Origin: Pseudomonas helmanticensis
GTDB taxonomy: Bacteria; Pseudomonadota; Gammaproteobacteria; Pseudomonadales; Pseudomonadaceae
Direction: 5' to 3'
DNA: 64,000 nt
NCBI RefSeq assembly: GCF_900182985.1
Contig: NZ_FXUY01000001.1
Span: 372,001-436,000, forward strand
Notes under the pieces: generated by a model
Seen by the model: the letters and a program-made list of their open reading frames with translations, nothing else
Database searches by the model: none
Told to the model about the DNA's origin: nothing
Program-made: the position numbers and the translations under genes
Part shown: positions 31,426-40,728 of the stretch, piece after piece
Numbering within the stretch: the stretch's first letter is position 1
Layout of the letters: each line of letters begins with the position of its first letter

Positions 31426-34032
31426 ATGAACAGGAACCTCGATGATTACAACCGCATGCGCGATTTTTCAGCGACTTCGGAACCGGCGGCAGTCAAGCGC
31501 TCCGGCAGCAAAAGCGCCAAGGATCACGCCTTGCAGTTCTGTATCCAGAAGCACGACGCTTCGCACCTGCACTACGACTTTCGCCTGGAACTCGATGGCG
31601 CGCTGAAGAGTTGGGCGGTACCGAAGGGGCCATCGCTCGATCCCAAGGTCAAGCGTCTGGCGGTGCATGTCGAAGACCATCCCCTCGATTACGCGACCTT
31701 CGAGGGCTGCATTCCCGAAGGGCATTACGGTGCCGGAGATGTGATCGTCTGGGATCGCGGCGTGTGGATTCCGCAGGAAGATCCGCACAAGGCCTACGCC
31801 AAGGGCAAGCTCAAGTTCGAGCTGCAAGGCGAGAAGCTCGGCGGGATCTGGAACCTGGTGCGCACGCACATGCCGGGCAAGAAGGAGCAGTGGTTTCTGA
31901 TCAAGCATCAGGACAGCGCCGCGCGGCCGCAGGATGACTACGACGTGTTGGTGGCCGAGCCGAACAGTGTGTTGAGTGAGCGCACGATAGTCGGTAAACC
32001 CAAACTCGCTGCCGAGCAAAGCAAACCGGCGAAGCAAGTCCCGGCCAAGCCCCGCAAGCAGGCCAGTGGAAAACTGACCGGGGCGCACAAAGCCAAACTG
32101 CCCGCGCAGCTCAAACCGGAACTGGCGACGTTGGTCGACAGCGCGCCGCAAGGGCAGTGGAGCTATGAGATCAAGTTCGACGGCTATCGGATCATGGCGC
32201 GCATCGATCATGACCAGGTGCAACTGTTCACCCGCAACGGCCACGACTGGACGCATAAACTGCCGCAACAGGCCGAGGCCCTTGCCGCGCTGGGGCTGGA
32301 GTCAGCTTGGCTGGACGGCGAAATGGTCGTCGCCAACGAACACGGGGTGCCGGACTTTCAGGCGCTGCAAAACGCCTTCGAAGTCGGGCGTAGCGCTAAC
32401 ATTCTCTACTACCTGTTTGATCTGCCGTATCTCAACGGCGTCGACTTGCGCGAAGTGCCAGTCGAGGAGCGGCGCGCCGCGCTGGCGACCATCCTCGGCA
32501 CGCAGAAAAATCCGCTGCTGCGCTTCTCCGAAGCTTTTGACGAAACCCCGGACGCCTTGCTCAACAGCGCCTGCCAGATGCAGATGGAGGGCCTGATCGG
32601 CAAGCGCCTCGGCTCTCCTTATGTCTCGCGGCGCAGTAGCGACTGGATCAAGCTCAAGTGCAAACATCGGCAAGAATTCGTCGTGGTCGGCTACACCGAA
32701 CCGAAAGGCTCGCGCAGTGCCTTCGGGGCCTTGTTGCTGGGGCTGCATGATCGCGACAGCGGCGAGCTGCGTTACGCCGGCAAGGTTGGCACCGGGTTCA
32801 ACGAGGCGACGTTGAAAAGCATCCTCGCCAAACTGAAACCGTTGCAGGCGAAGACAGCGGCAGTGGTCAATCCACCCAGTGGCTTCGAAGCCAAAGGCGT
32901 GCACTGGCTGAAGCCGAAGCTCTTGGCAGAAGTGGCGTTTGCCGAGATGACCAAGGACGGCTCGGTACGCCATGCTGTGTTCCATGGTCTGCGTGATGAC
33001 AAACCGGCCAAGGACATCACTGAGGAGCGAGCGAAGCCCGTGAAGACTTCAGAGAAGAAAACCACCGCGAAAAAACCAGCGAAAGAAGCCCCCGCCAAAC
33101 AAGCTTCTACGGCTGACACCAGCAATGCGCCGTCGCAACTCGGTGTGGCCAGCGGCAAAGTGCGCATCACCCACCCGGATCGCGTGATCGACGCTGTCAG
33201 CGGCATCACCAAAATGCAATTGGCCGAGTATTACGCCAGTGTCGCCGAATGGATTCTGCCGCAGCTCAAAGAGCGCCCGGTGGCGCTGGTGCGCGCTCCG
33301 GACGGTATTGCCGGCGAACTGTTTTTCCAGAAAAACGCCGAACGCCTGGCAATCCCCGGCATCACCACCCTGGACAAAGACGTTACCGGTCAACCGGTGA
33401 TGCTCATCAACAACGCCGAAGCCTTGATCGGCGCCGTGCAGATGAGCACTGTCGAGTTGCACACCTGGAACGCTACGACCGTCGATCTGGATAAGCCAGA
33501 TCGCTTCGTTCTCGACCTCGACCCGGATCCGGCACTGCCTTGGAAAAGCATGGTTGAAGCCACCGCGCTGACCCTGACCGTGCTGGATGAGTTGGGACTC
33601 AAGGCGTTTCTCAAGACCAGTGGCGGCAAGGGCATTCATCTGGTCGTGCCAATCACGCGCAAACTTGGCTGGGATGAGGTCAAGGACTTCAGCCATGCGA
33701 TTGTCAGCCACATGGCCAAGCTGTTGCCGGAGCGGATTTCGGCGGTGTCCGGGCCGAAAAACCGTGTCGGGCGGATCTTCATCGATTACCTGCGCAACGG
33801 TCTTGGCGCCACCACCATTTGTGCTTACTCGGCGCGCACGCGTGAAGGTTTGCCGGTGTCAGTGCCGTTGTTCCGTGAGGAAGTCGCCGAGATCAAGGGC
33901 GGTAATCAATGGAACGTGCACAACGTCCATGAGCGCCTGGCTGAAGTCGGTGATGAACCGTGGGCGGACATGAAGAAAACCCGCCAGAGCATCACCGCCG
34001 AGATGCGCAAACGGGTCGGCATGAAGAAGTGA
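31426..34032 (+). CDS. ligD: LigD, multifunctional NHEJ DNA ligase
   Basis: 868 residues in the Pseudomonas order. 3'-phosphoesterase domain, about 15-190 (KHDASHLHYDFRLEL, HYGAGDVIVWD). A Lys/Ala/Pro-rich linker. ATP-dependent ligase domain, about 220-530, with nucleotidyl-acceptor Lys250 in YEIKFDGYR, and an OB part. A second Lys-rich linker (about 535-570). Primase-polymerase domain to the end with metal-binding DLDPDP (about 697-702) and KTSGGKGIH. It repairs DNA double-strand breaks with Ku. No ku gene is in the window. Confidence 0.95.
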   Translation: MNRNLDDYNRMRDFSATSEPAAVKRSGSKSAKDHALQFCIQKHDASHLHYDFRLELDGALKSWAVPKGPSLDPKVKRLAVHVEDHPLDYATFEGCIPEGHYGAGDVIVWDRGVWIPQEDPHKAYAKGKLKFELQGEKLGGIWNLVRTHMPGKKEQWFLIKHQDSAARPQDDYDVLVAEPNSVLSERTIVGKPKLAAEQSKPAKQVPAKPRKQASGKLTGAHKAKLPAQLKPELATLVDSAPQGQWSYEIKFDGYRIMARIDHDQVQLFTRNGHDWTHKLPQQAEALAALGLESAWLDGEMVVANEHGVPDFQALQNAFEVGRSANILYYLFDLPYLNGVDLREVPVEERRAALATILGTQKNPLLRFSEAFDETPDALLNSACQMQMEGLIGKRLGSPYVSRRSSDWIKLKCKHRQEFVVVGYTEPKGSRSAFGALLLGLHDRDSGELRYAGKVGTGFNEATLKSILAKLKPLQAKTAAVVNPPSGFEAKGVHWLKPKLLAEVAFAEMTKDGSVRHAVFHGLRDDKPAKDITEERAKPVKTSEKKTTAKKPAKEAPAKQASTADTSNAPSQLGVASGKVRITHPDRVIDAVSGITKMQLAEYYASVAEWILPQLKERPVALVRAPDGIAGELFFQKNAERLAIPGITTLDKDVTGQPVMLINNAEALIGAVQMSTVELHTWNATTVDLDKPDRFVLDLDPDPALPWKSMVEATALTLTVLDELGLKAFLKTSGGKGIHLVVPITRKLGWDEVKDFSHAIVSHMAKLLPERISAVSGPKNRVGRIFIDYLRNGLGATTICAYSARTREGLPVSVPLFREEVAEIKGGNQWNVHNVHERLAEVGDEPWADMKKTRQSITAEMRKRVGMKK

Positions 34033-34434
34033 TCAAGTGTCGCGCAGCAAGTCGTGCGCGTTGAGCAGTTCGAAAGCAATTTGCGGATGATTTTCCAGGC
34101 CGCGGCGAATCGCTGCCGGAATCGCCGCGCGGGTCTTGCGACACAATCCTGGCAAGGCGTCGATCTGAATGGCGATGCCGCGCATCGTCCGCACTTCATT
34201 GAATCCCGGCGCGACTTCCACGCGAATGCCCAATTGGTCAAACATGCGCTGTTGCAGTCGTTTGAGGTCGTCGAGATCCTTGAGCATTTCCAGACGCGCG
34301 AGCAAGCGTTTTTCTTCCTCGCGGGTCAGGCGCAGGATGCGCAAGTCCGCACCGGGCGTCTCCAGCAACGGGTCGCGCCCGCAAATGCAGGCGCCGGGCG
34401 GGCAGGGTGAGCGCAATGGCGCAGTGGTCGTCAT
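34033..34434 (-). CDS. uncharacterised protein with CPPGACICGRD motif
   Basis: 133 residues from ATG 34434 (MTTTAPLRSPCPPG). Near the N-terminus it has three Cys in CPPGACICGR, a possible metal site, then a helical segment (LTREEEKRLLARLEMLKDLDDLKRLQ) and a conserved-looking C-terminal half (VRTMRGIAIQIDALPGLCRKTRAAIPAAIRRGLENHP). I recognise it only as a conserved pseudomonad protein without a known role. The frame also opens at 34446 (ATGATG). The stop lies one base from that of ligD (convergent). Confidence 0.75.
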   Translation of the reverse strand: MTTTAPLRSPCPPGACICGRDPLLETPGADLRILRLTREEEKRLLARLEMLKDLDDLKRLQQRMFDQLGIRVEVAPGFNEVRTMRGIAIQIDALPGLCRKTRAAIPAAIRRGLENHPQIAFELLNAHDLLRDT

Positions 34435-34514
34435 GGCCTCCATCATAGAGGCCGTCGGACAGTTTTGCCTATGCGCGTTCAGCGGCCGTCCATCGGCTGC
34501 CGGGTCCCTGAACG

Positions 34515-34829
34515 CTACTGATTGAGGCCTTCGTAATGCACCAGAATCGCGTTGGCGAGGTCTTCATCGCTGGCGTTGAGGCCAGGGTTGTCCTGGCGCA
34601 CCTGCTGCAGCACCGACTCGAGATAAACCCCACGGATGGCCCCGCCACTGGCGACAAATGCAGACAAGTCGTCACGGGCCGGGATCACCATTTTGTGATC
34701 CTTGAAGGTCGAGTACAGCGACGCGGAGACACCGGCCGAAGTGGCGACATCGCCCGCGTCGACGCGAGCCAGCGCCGAGCCGACCGGCAGGCATAAGAGT
34801 AAAGAAGAAACGAGCACTAACTTGCGCAT
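34515..34829 (-). CDS. small exported DUF2388 protein
   Basis: 104 residues: signal peptide (1-22, SALA|RVDAG) and the DUF2388 core VATSAGVSASLYSTFKDHKM, AFVASGGAIRGVYLESVL and DLANAILVHYE. Small periplasmic family found mainly in Pseudomonas, often in several paralogues; the function is unknown. Confidence 0.85.
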   Translation of the reverse strand: MRKLVLVSSLLLCLPVGSALARVDAGDVATSAGVSASLYSTFKDHKMVIPARDDLSAFVASGGAIRGVYLESVLQQVRQDNPGLNASDEDLANAILVHYEGLNQ

Positions 34830-34989
34830 GACGGTGTTCCTCCACAAGCGCGAAGCAAAAAGGGAAGGACTACATAATGTGAGAGGGGCGCGTTGGAGCG
34901 GAGTTCCGTGGCGTGAAAAAGTCCGTGTGATTGCAAAACCGACGCGGGCAACGCCGTTGCGGGTTGCCCGCGTCTTCATCGCGGGGAAA

Positions 34990-35511
34990 TCAGATGACTC
35001 CGCAGGCCATGCGATCGCCGCCACCACCCAAAGGTTTTGGCATGTCCGAATGATTGTCGCTACCGGCATGGATCATCAGCGCGTGGCCTTTGACTTCGGA
35101 GATTTTCTTCAGGCGCGGCGCCAGCACCGGATAGCTGGCGATGCCGTCAGCGCTGACATAGACCGCCGGCAAGTCACCCAAGTGGCCATCGGCATAAGGG
35201 CCGAGGTGTTTGCCGGTTTTCTGCGGGTCGAAGTGCCCGCCGGCAGCCAGTGCGGCGCCTTTGACGCCATCCTTCATGCCGGCTTCGCAACTGCCGTTTT
35301 CATGCACATGAAAACCGTGCACGCCGGCCGGCAACGATTTCAGCTCGGGCGTGAACAACAGACCATACGGCGTCTCACTGATGGTGATGGAGCCAATCGC
35401 TTGCGGGGCGCCATCGGCGCTGACCAGATTGATGGCAACTTTTTCCGTCGCCGCCTGAGCGGTGCCGATGGCGAAGGTACCGAGCAAACCCAACCACAGT
35501 GCGCGTTTCAT
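34990..35511 (-). CDS. sodC: SodC, periplasmic Cu,Zn superoxide dismutase
   Basis: 173 residues with a signal peptide (1-20, AQA|ATEK). Copper ligands His68 and His70 in GFHVHENG, Cys75 for the structural disulfide, bridging/zinc ligands His93, His102, His110 and Asp113 ([20 protein letters not shown]), and a final HSDMPKP...[11 protein letters not shown] region with the second Cys and active-site Arg. It dismutates superoxide in the periplasm. Single gene; no regulatory site was recognised. Confidence 0.95.
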   Translation of the reverse strand: MKRALWLGLLGTFAIGTAQAATEKVAINLVSADGAPQAIGSITISETPYGLLFTPELKSLPAGVHGFHVHENGSCEAGMKDGVKGAALAAGGHFDPQKTGKHLGPYADGHLGDLPAVYVSADGIASYPVLAPRLKKISEVKGHALMIHAGSDNHSDMPKPLGGGGDRMACGVI

Positions 35512-35759
35512 AAGCGTTTCCTTTTGCTGTAACGAGTTTTTTGAACGGGGGACTTGATAGCCCAGCGGTATTAACCAGCGATGAAGGCATGTCCGGGGGC
35601 GTTGCAAAGTGAGACTTGCCGCTCAATCCGAAAGTTTTATGGCGGTTACCGCGTCAGGCGGACATCTGCTGACACGCTCTGGCGCAGCAGACCGGTGCAA
35701 ATAGGCTTAACTCAAGGTCTGACGAGCGTTTTCGGGCGCACCCCAAGGAGGAAAACACG

Positions 35760-37373
35760 GTGTCGATCAAACTGCGTTTAGTGTTGCTGATTGTTACCAG
35801 CCTGCTCACGGCCTTGATCGTCAGCCTGGTCAGCTACGTCGGCAACCAGCGGATGGCCGCCGCGGTGAGCGACAACGCGGTCAGCATGAGCGCGCTGCGC
35901 AACCACATGGAGGCGGACATGATGCACGACGCCCTGCGCGCCGATGTCTACTCGGCGATGCTGGTGGGGTTGGGCAAGAGCACCAGCACGGCGGCAGAAG
36001 TGCGCAAGTCGATCGACGAACACGCGGGGCATTTTCGCGAAGTGCTCGACGAAAACCTCAAGTTGCCGATCAATCCTGCGTTGCGCACGGCGCTGGAGCA
36101 GATAAAGCCAAGCCTCGACACCTACATCAACGCGGGCGAGCGGATTGTCGGCCTGGCGCTGGACAACCCGGATACCGCGCAGCAGGAACTTGGCACCTTC
36201 AATAACGCATTTGGCCAGCTCGAAGAGCAGATGGCGGCTTTGAGTGAGCTGATCGAAACCAATACCCGGCAGACCAGCGCTGGCACTGAAGCCGCGATCC
36301 GTAATGCCAACCTCGCGCTCGGTGTGGTGTTGCTTGCCGGGCTGTTGCTGCTATTGATCGAAGGACGCTGGGTGATCCGCAGCATCATGGGGCCACTGAA
36401 AACCGCCAGCCGTATCGCCGAAAGCATCGCTCACGGCAACCTCGGCGAAGCGATTATCGAGCCGTCCGGCAAGGATGAGGCGAGCGCGCTGATTCGCACG
36501 TTGGCGACCATGCAGCGCGACCTGCGCAACATGATCGACGTGGTGCGCAGCAATGCCCACGGCGTCAGCGGCATGAGTGCACAGCTCAGTCAGGGCTGCC
36601 ATCAGGTCGCCGACAGCAGCCAGCAACAAAGCGTTGCCGCGAGCACCATGGCCGCGGCCGCCAGCCAGATGACCGCGAGCATCGAGGAAATCACCCGTCA
36701 CGCCGAGCGCGCCCTGAGCATGGCCAACCAGGCCGAATCCCTGGCGAAAGAGGGCGGAGGGGTGATTCATCAAGTGGTCAGCGACATGGACGACATCGCT
36801 CGCTCGGCGCAACAGTCGGCGCAGGTGATTCGCACGCTGGATCAGGAATCGGAAGGCATCTTCAACATCATTCAGGTGATCAAGAGCATTGCCGACCAGA
36901 CCAACCTGCTGGCGCTCAACGCTGCGATCGAGGCGGCTCGCGCCGGTGAACAGGGTAGGGGCTTTGCGGTGGTGGCGGATGAGGTGCGCAGTCTGGCGGC
37001 GCGCACCAGTGCCTCGACGCAAGAGATCGCGGCGATGGTCGCGCGCATTCAAAACAGCACCCGTGAGGCGGTCAGCAGCATGGAGGCGGGGGTGGCACAG
37101 GTCGACAAGGGCATGGCGGTGACGGCTGACGTCGAACGCGCGATCCGCGAAATCCTCGAAGCGACCTTGAGCACCACGCAACTGGTCAATGACATTACCC
37201 GCACGATTGGCGAGCAGAGTCAGGCCAGTAACGAAATCGCCCATCAGGTGGAAATGATTGCCGGGATGTCCGAGGGCAACAGCCGGGTGATCGGGCAGAC
37301 GGCGAATACTACCGATGAGCTGTCCAGCCTGGCGGGGCAGTTGGCGCAATCGGTGGACCGGTTTCGGTTGTGA
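35760..37373 (+). CDS. methyl-accepting chemotaxis protein
   Basis: 537 residues. First membrane helix at about 7-27, periplasmic helical sensor of about 155 residues, second helix at about 187-207, HAMP, and the signalling domain with the conserved hairpin tip [20 protein letters not shown] (about 378-397). Start is GTG 35760 with a strong AAGGAGG site. The sensor domain ([21 protein letters not shown]) resembles four-helix-bundle receptors; ligand unknown. No FliA-type promoter was found immediately upstream. Two REP units follow. Confidence 0.93.
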   Translation: MSIKLRLVLLIVTSLLTALIVSLVSYVGNQRMAAAVSDNAVSMSALRNHMEADMMHDALRADVYSAMLVGLGKSTSTAAEVRKSIDEHAGHFREVLDENLKLPINPALRTALEQIKPSLDTYINAGERIVGLALDNPDTAQQELGTFNNAFGQLEEQMAALSELIETNTRQTSAGTEAAIRNANLALGVVLLAGLLLLLIEGRWVIRSIMGPLKTASRIAESIAHGNLGEAIIEPSGKDEASALIRTLATMQRDLRNMIDVVRSNAHGVSGMSAQLSQGCHQVADSSQQQSVAASTMAAAASQMTASIEEITRHAERALSMANQAESLAKEGGGVIHQVVSDMDDIARSAQQSAQVIRTLDQESEGIFNIIQVIKSIADQTNLLALNAAIEAARAGEQGRGFAVVADEVRSLAARTSASTQEIAAMVARIQNSTREAVSSMEAGVAQVDKGMAVTADVERAIREILEATLSTTQLVNDITRTIGEQSQASNEIAHQVEMIAGMSEGNSRVIGQTANTTDELSSLAGQLAQSVDRFRL

Positions 37374-37399
37374 CCGGAGATTTGTATTGTCTGGGTGGC

Positions 37400-37500
37400 C
37401 GCCATCGCGAGCAGGCTCACTCCTACAAGGGGCGCGGCGGTACGTATATCCCATACACGCCCCCGATTCCTTGTAGGAGTGAGCCTGCTCGCGATGACGC
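37400..37500. repeat. REP pair, family B
   Basis: Inverted arms CATCGCGAGCAGGCTCACTCC and its complement near 37474-37496, with a loop containing TACGTATATCCCATACACG. Confidence 0.92.
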
Positions 37501-37539
37501 CAGCCCAGTCAACATCCATTCAGGCCAGATAAATTTCAA

Positions 37540-37971
37540 TCAAAACTTGAACGCCTGCCGCCCCACCAGCAGCCACTTGCCATCCTGCTTCTGCCAGACC
37601 TGAAAGTTCTCGATCTCGGTCGGTATCACTTCAGTGCCCTTCAATGCCTGCGCAGAAAAGTGGTGGCGCACCAACGCGGTATCGCCAGACAAGGTGATGG
37701 TCTGCTTCTGCATCTCTAGCGTTTTGAACGCACTTTTGCCGGTTTCGATATCTGCGATGAATTCTTTCTTGTCCTGAATCTTGCCGCTGGAATGGCCGTA
37801 AGTCAGGTTGGGCGCGGTCAGGGCATTCAGCTCGGCGATGTTCTTGTGCAGCATCGCCTGGGTCAAATGATCGACGGCCTGGGCGACGTCATTCTCCGCC
37901 GGAGCAGGGGCGGCCAGGGTGTAACCGCTGAAGGCGCAGAGAAAACCGATCAGGAGGCGGGTGTTATTCAT
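37540..37971 (-). CDS. exported NTF2-like protein
   Basis: 143 residues: signal peptide (1-20, TLA|APAPA) and an NTF2-like (SnoaL/DUF4440) cone fold (AVDHLTQAMLHKNIAELNALTAPNLTYGH...VRHHFSAQALKG...NFQVWQKQDGKWLLVGRQAF). Such proteins bind or isomerise small molecules. ATG 37971 is the natural start because it gives the signal peptide. A large palindrome lies 30-68 bp upstream of the start (38001-38039), probably its operator. Confidence 0.85.
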   Translation of the reverse strand: MNNTRLLIGFLCAFSGYTLAAPAPAENDVAQAVDHLTQAMLHKNIAELNALTAPNLTYGHSSGKIQDKKEFIADIETGKSAFKTLEMQKQTITLSGDTALVRHHFSAQALKGTEVIPTEIENFQVWQKQDGKWLLVGRQAFKF

Positions 37972-38000
37972 GGAAGGTATTTCCTTGTTGTTATGGGTTT

Positions 38001-38039
38001 GATGACTGATTGATTCAATATGTGAATTCATCAGTCATC
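38001..38039. promoter_or_regulatory. 39-bp nested palindrome upstream of the NTF2-like gene
   Basis: Arms GATGACTGAT (38001-38010) and ATCAGTCATC (38030-38039), and inside them ATTCA (38013-38017) / TGAAT (38023-38027), all on one axis at 38020. Only two base pairs between the arms fail to match. An operator is likely. Confidence 0.6.
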
Positions 38040-38146
38040 GTACAACTTAGCAGCTTCTTGATTGATTGGGCAGCGTTGCCAGGGGCTTGGACGGCTATAA
38101 CCACAGCCGCAACGCTGAAAGGCTTCAGTCAGAGCCTGCACCAGGG

Positions 38147-38173
38147 TCATGTTCGGCGATTGACGGCCGATAA
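38147..38173 (+). promoter_or_regulatory. possible FliA (sigma28) promoter
   Basis: TCATGTTC, then 11 bases, then GCCGATAA. The -10 element is an exact consensus match, the -35 is near TCAAGTTT. No motility gene follows; the next gene on this strand is mqo, 336 bp away. Confidence 0.35.
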
Positions 38174-38509
38174 GTCCCTGAGCGGAAAAGGACTCTCAAG
38201 TCGGGAACAGACGCGCGGGTTTGCCCTGACGTGATATTCTTCGCGCCAACTTGGTTTGACCTAATTCAGTTTGCTTGCCTTCGGGCGGGCTGACGGAATC
38301 CCTGTCGCTCAAGTAGCTGAAGCCAATAATGATAAGAAGTCAGTTCAGAAGGGACATTAACTGAGGTCGATGCAGCACGTCGGCCTTGTGTGCCCACCCG
38401 TCAAAATTGAAGTGTGCCGCAATCCCAGACGCTAGCCTGAGCGTCATCAAAGCGGATCGCATACAGATAACAGCGGCGGGCGGAAGGCGTTTTATCATAG
38501 GTGCAACAG

Positions 38510-40156
38510 ATGTTTAAAAAAGTGAACACAGCCCTGCTGGGTCTGGCCTTGGCGATGGGGATGACATCCGCCAATGCTGACGAAGCAAAGAAAGTCGACG
38601 TTCTGCTGATCGGCGGCGGCATCATGAGCACCACCCTGGGTGTGTGGATCAATGAGCTGGAGCCAAGCTGGTCGATGGAAATGGTCGAGCGCCTCGATGG
38701 CGTCGCCCTCGAAAGCTCTAACGGCTGGAACAACGCCGGTACCGGTCACTCGGCTCTGGCTGAGCTGAACTACACCCCGGAAGACGACAAAGGCAACGTG
38801 ACGATCCCGAAAGCGGTCGAGATCAACGAAGCGTTCCAGGTGTCGCGTCAGTTCTGGGCGTGGCAGGTTCAGCAAGGCGTTCTGAAGAACCCTCGCTCGT
38901 TCATCAACACCACTCCGCACATGAGCTTCGTGTGGGGCGATGACAACATCAAGTTCCTGAAAAAGCGCTACGAAGCCCTGCAAGCGAGCCCGCTGTTCGC
39001 CGGCATGCAGTACTCCGAAGACCCGGCTGTGATCAAGAAGTGGGTTCCGCTGATGATGGAAGGGCGTGACCCGAACCAGAAAATCGCGGCCACCTGGAGC
39101 CCGCTGGGTACCGACATGAACTTCGGCGAAATCACCCGCCAGTTCGCTGCCCACCTGCAAACCAAGCCTAACTTCGATCTGAAACTGTCGAGCGAAGTCG
39201 AGGACATCACCAAGAACGCCGACGGCACCTGGCGCGTCAGCTACAAAAACCTGAAAGACGGCACTAAAACCGAAACCGACGCCAAGTTCGTGTTCATCGG
39301 CGCTGGCGGCGGTGCACTGCACCTGCTGCAGAAGTCGGGCATTCCTGAAGCCAAGGAATACGCTGGCTTCCCGGTCGGTGGTTCGTTCCTGGTGACCGAT
39401 AACCCGGCCATCGCTGAACAGCACCTGGCCAAGGCCTACGGTAAAGCTTCGGTTGGCGCACCGCCGATGTCGGTTCCGCACCTGGACACCCGTGTTCTGG
39501 ACGGCAAGCGCGTGATCCTGTTTGGCCCATTCGCGACCTTCAGCACCAAGTTCCTCAAGGAAGGCTCGTACCTGGACCTGCTGACCAGCACCACCACCCA
39601 CAACATCTGGCCTATGACCAAGGTCGGCATCAAGGAATACCCGCTGGTCGAGTACCTTGCTGGCCAACTGATGCTGTCGGATGAAGACCGCATGAACGCG
39701 CTGAAGGAATACTTCCCGAACGCCAAAGCCGAAGACTGGCGCCTGTGGCAAGCCGGCCAACGCGTGCAAATCATCAAGCGTGATGAAGCCGCTGGCGGCG
39801 TCCTGAAACTGGGCACCGAAATCGTTGCCGCGCAAGACGGCTCCATCGCCGGCCTGCTGGGCGCATCGCCAGGCGCGTCGACCGCTGCACCGATCATGCT
39901 GAGTGTGCTGCAGAAAGTCTTCAAAGACAAAGTGGCTAGCCCAGAGTGGCAAACCAAGCTGCACCAGATCGTTCCAAGCTACGGCACTCAGCTGAACAGC
40001 GATCCAGCCAAAGTGGCTGCAGAATGGGCTTACACCGCCAAAATCCTCGAACTGCCGACGCCTCCGGTGATCGGTCAGGTAGCTGCTCCGGCCGCACCGG
40101 CCGCTGGAAAAGCTGAAGCGCCGAAGGAAAACGCTGCACGTGACATGGCTCTGTAA
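38510..40156 (+). CDS. mqo: Mqo, malate:quinone oxidoreductase
   Basis: 548 residues. A signal-like N-terminus (about 1-23, SANA|DEAKK) precedes the FAD-binding fold: [16 protein letters not shown] (GxGxxS, about 29-44), then [15 protein letters not shown] and [15 protein letters not shown]. It oxidises malate to oxaloacetate and passes electrons to quinone, replacing or assisting malate dehydrogenase in the TCA cycle. ATG 38510 has an AGGTG site. An Ala/Pro-rich tail ([16 protein letters not shown]) is typical of Pseudomonas Mqo. A strong terminator follows. Confidence 0.95.
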   Translation: MFKKVNTALLGLALAMGMTSANADEAKKVDVLLIGGGIMSTTLGVWINELEPSWSMEMVERLDGVALESSNGWNNAGTGHSALAELNYTPEDDKGNVTIPKAVEINEAFQVSRQFWAWQVQQGVLKNPRSFINTTPHMSFVWGDDNIKFLKKRYEALQASPLFAGMQYSEDPAVIKKWVPLMMEGRDPNQKIAATWSPLGTDMNFGEITRQFAAHLQTKPNFDLKLSSEVEDITKNADGTWRVSYKNLKDGTKTETDAKFVFIGAGGGALHLLQKSGIPEAKEYAGFPVGGSFLVTDNPAIAEQHLAKAYGKASVGAPPMSVPHLDTRVLDGKRVILFGPFATFSTKFLKEGSYLDLLTSTTTHNIWPMTKVGIKEYPLVEYLAGQLMLSDEDRMNALKEYFPNAKAEDWRLWQAGQRVQIIKRDEAAGGVLKLGTEIVAAQDGSIAGLLGASPGASTAAPIMLSVLQKVFKDKVASPEWQTKLHQIVPSYGTQLNSDPAKVAAEWAYTAKILELPTPPVIGQVAAPAAPAAGKAEAPKENAARDMAL

Positions 40157-40173
40157 CTAGACGCCATTCGCAC

Positions 40174-40213
40174 AAAAGCCCACTGAACCGGTAACGGTCA
40201 GTGGGCTTTTTTG
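40174..40213 (+). terminator. rho-independent terminator of mqo
   Basis: Stem AAAAGCCCACTGA / TCAGTGGGCTTTT closing on an ACCGGTAACGGT loop region, followed by T residues. It lies 18 bp after the mqo stop and also has an A-tract on the other side. Confidence 0.92.
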
Positions 40214-40276
40214 TGGGCCAGATTAATGAATGATCTGGATCTTGAACATCATGAAATGGGAAGGTTTCATTGTTTT

Positions 40277-40495
40277 CTATGGGTAGACAGGATCTGTAAC
40301 GTACCACTGTGAATAGATTGCCGCCGTTCCTATTCTATCTCCTCTGTCTTTTTTGCAAAGATCGCAAATACAGGTGAATTTGTGTTCCTGTTTAACTGGT
40401 TTTTCCGCGAATCGGTTGCTGGATCCGCCTGATTCTTCGACGGGTTGTTTCACGCCTGGGGCTTGTTTCCAAATATCTTCTTCGAAGAATGACAT
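40277..40495 (-). CDS. small AT-rich orphan gene with CICDLC motif
   Basis: 72 residues starting MSFFEEDIWKQAPGVKQP. No signal peptide. A Cys triad C-I-C-D-L-C lies near residue 42-47 in the sequence KFTCICDLCKKDRGDR, a possible zinc or iron site. The start has a TGGAGA ribosome-binding site. The gene and its 230-bp upstream region are visibly more AT-rich than anything else in the window (runs of T, TTTTTATAC), which suggests recent transfer. I recognise no family. A CTGTCA-N4-TGACAG palindrome lies 97-116 bp upstream of the start. Confidence 0.65.
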   Translation of the reverse strand: MSFFEEDIWKQAPGVKQPVEESGGSSNRFAEKPVKQEHKFTCICDLCKKDRGDRIGTAAIYSQWYVTDPVYP

Positions 40496-40591
40496 TTTTA
40501 TTCTCCACGTTATTACGGGCTGAAAAACAGTCGAAGTTCTGGCATGGAATTTTCGACTTAATCTGAGAATATCCAAGTTTGTTTTTTTTAC

Positions 40592-40611
40592 ACCTGTCAT
40601 ATTTGACAGGT
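40592..40611. promoter_or_regulatory. palindrome ACCTGTCA-N4-TGACAGGT upstream of the AT-rich gene
   Basis: 8-bp arms with spacer TATT. The inner 16 bp (CTGTCA-N4-TGACAG) match the palindrome over the MNIO promoter at 18848-18863 in sequence and spacing. It sits in a 233-bp AT-rich stretch (40496-40728) that holds no gene. Confidence 0.6.
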
Positions 40612-40728
40612 TTTTATACTGGTTTCATGTGTGAAGGTTTTTTAATGGAATAAGTAATGTGAGAGGCAAAGTGGTCTTTGGTAAAGTTGCGTAGTGTTCA
40701 AGCATCAAGTTCACGGAACCGGCGGCGG

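Larger units (their letters stand above)
37972..38509. other. intergenic region between the NTF2-like gene and mqo
   Basis: 538 bp without a convincing gene. It contains a 39-bp palindrome near the NTF2-like gene (38001-38039) and a FliA-like promoter sequence in the + direction (38147-38173). The 200 bp before mqo presumably hold the mqo promoter, but no clear boxes were assigned. Confidence 0.65.

Noticed and set aside
31426..34032. A Ku gene partner next to ligD
   Set aside because: None of the neighbouring proteins resembles Ku; it must be elsewhere in the genome.
38010..38234. 74-codon open frame between the NTF2-like gene and mqo
   Set aside because: No ribosome-binding site; it crosses the palindrome and the FliA-like sequence and has no recognisable content.
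40609..40631. Promoter starting from TTGACA in the 40.6-kb palindrome
   Set aside because: No acceptable -10 box at 16-18 bp, and no gene follows on that strand.
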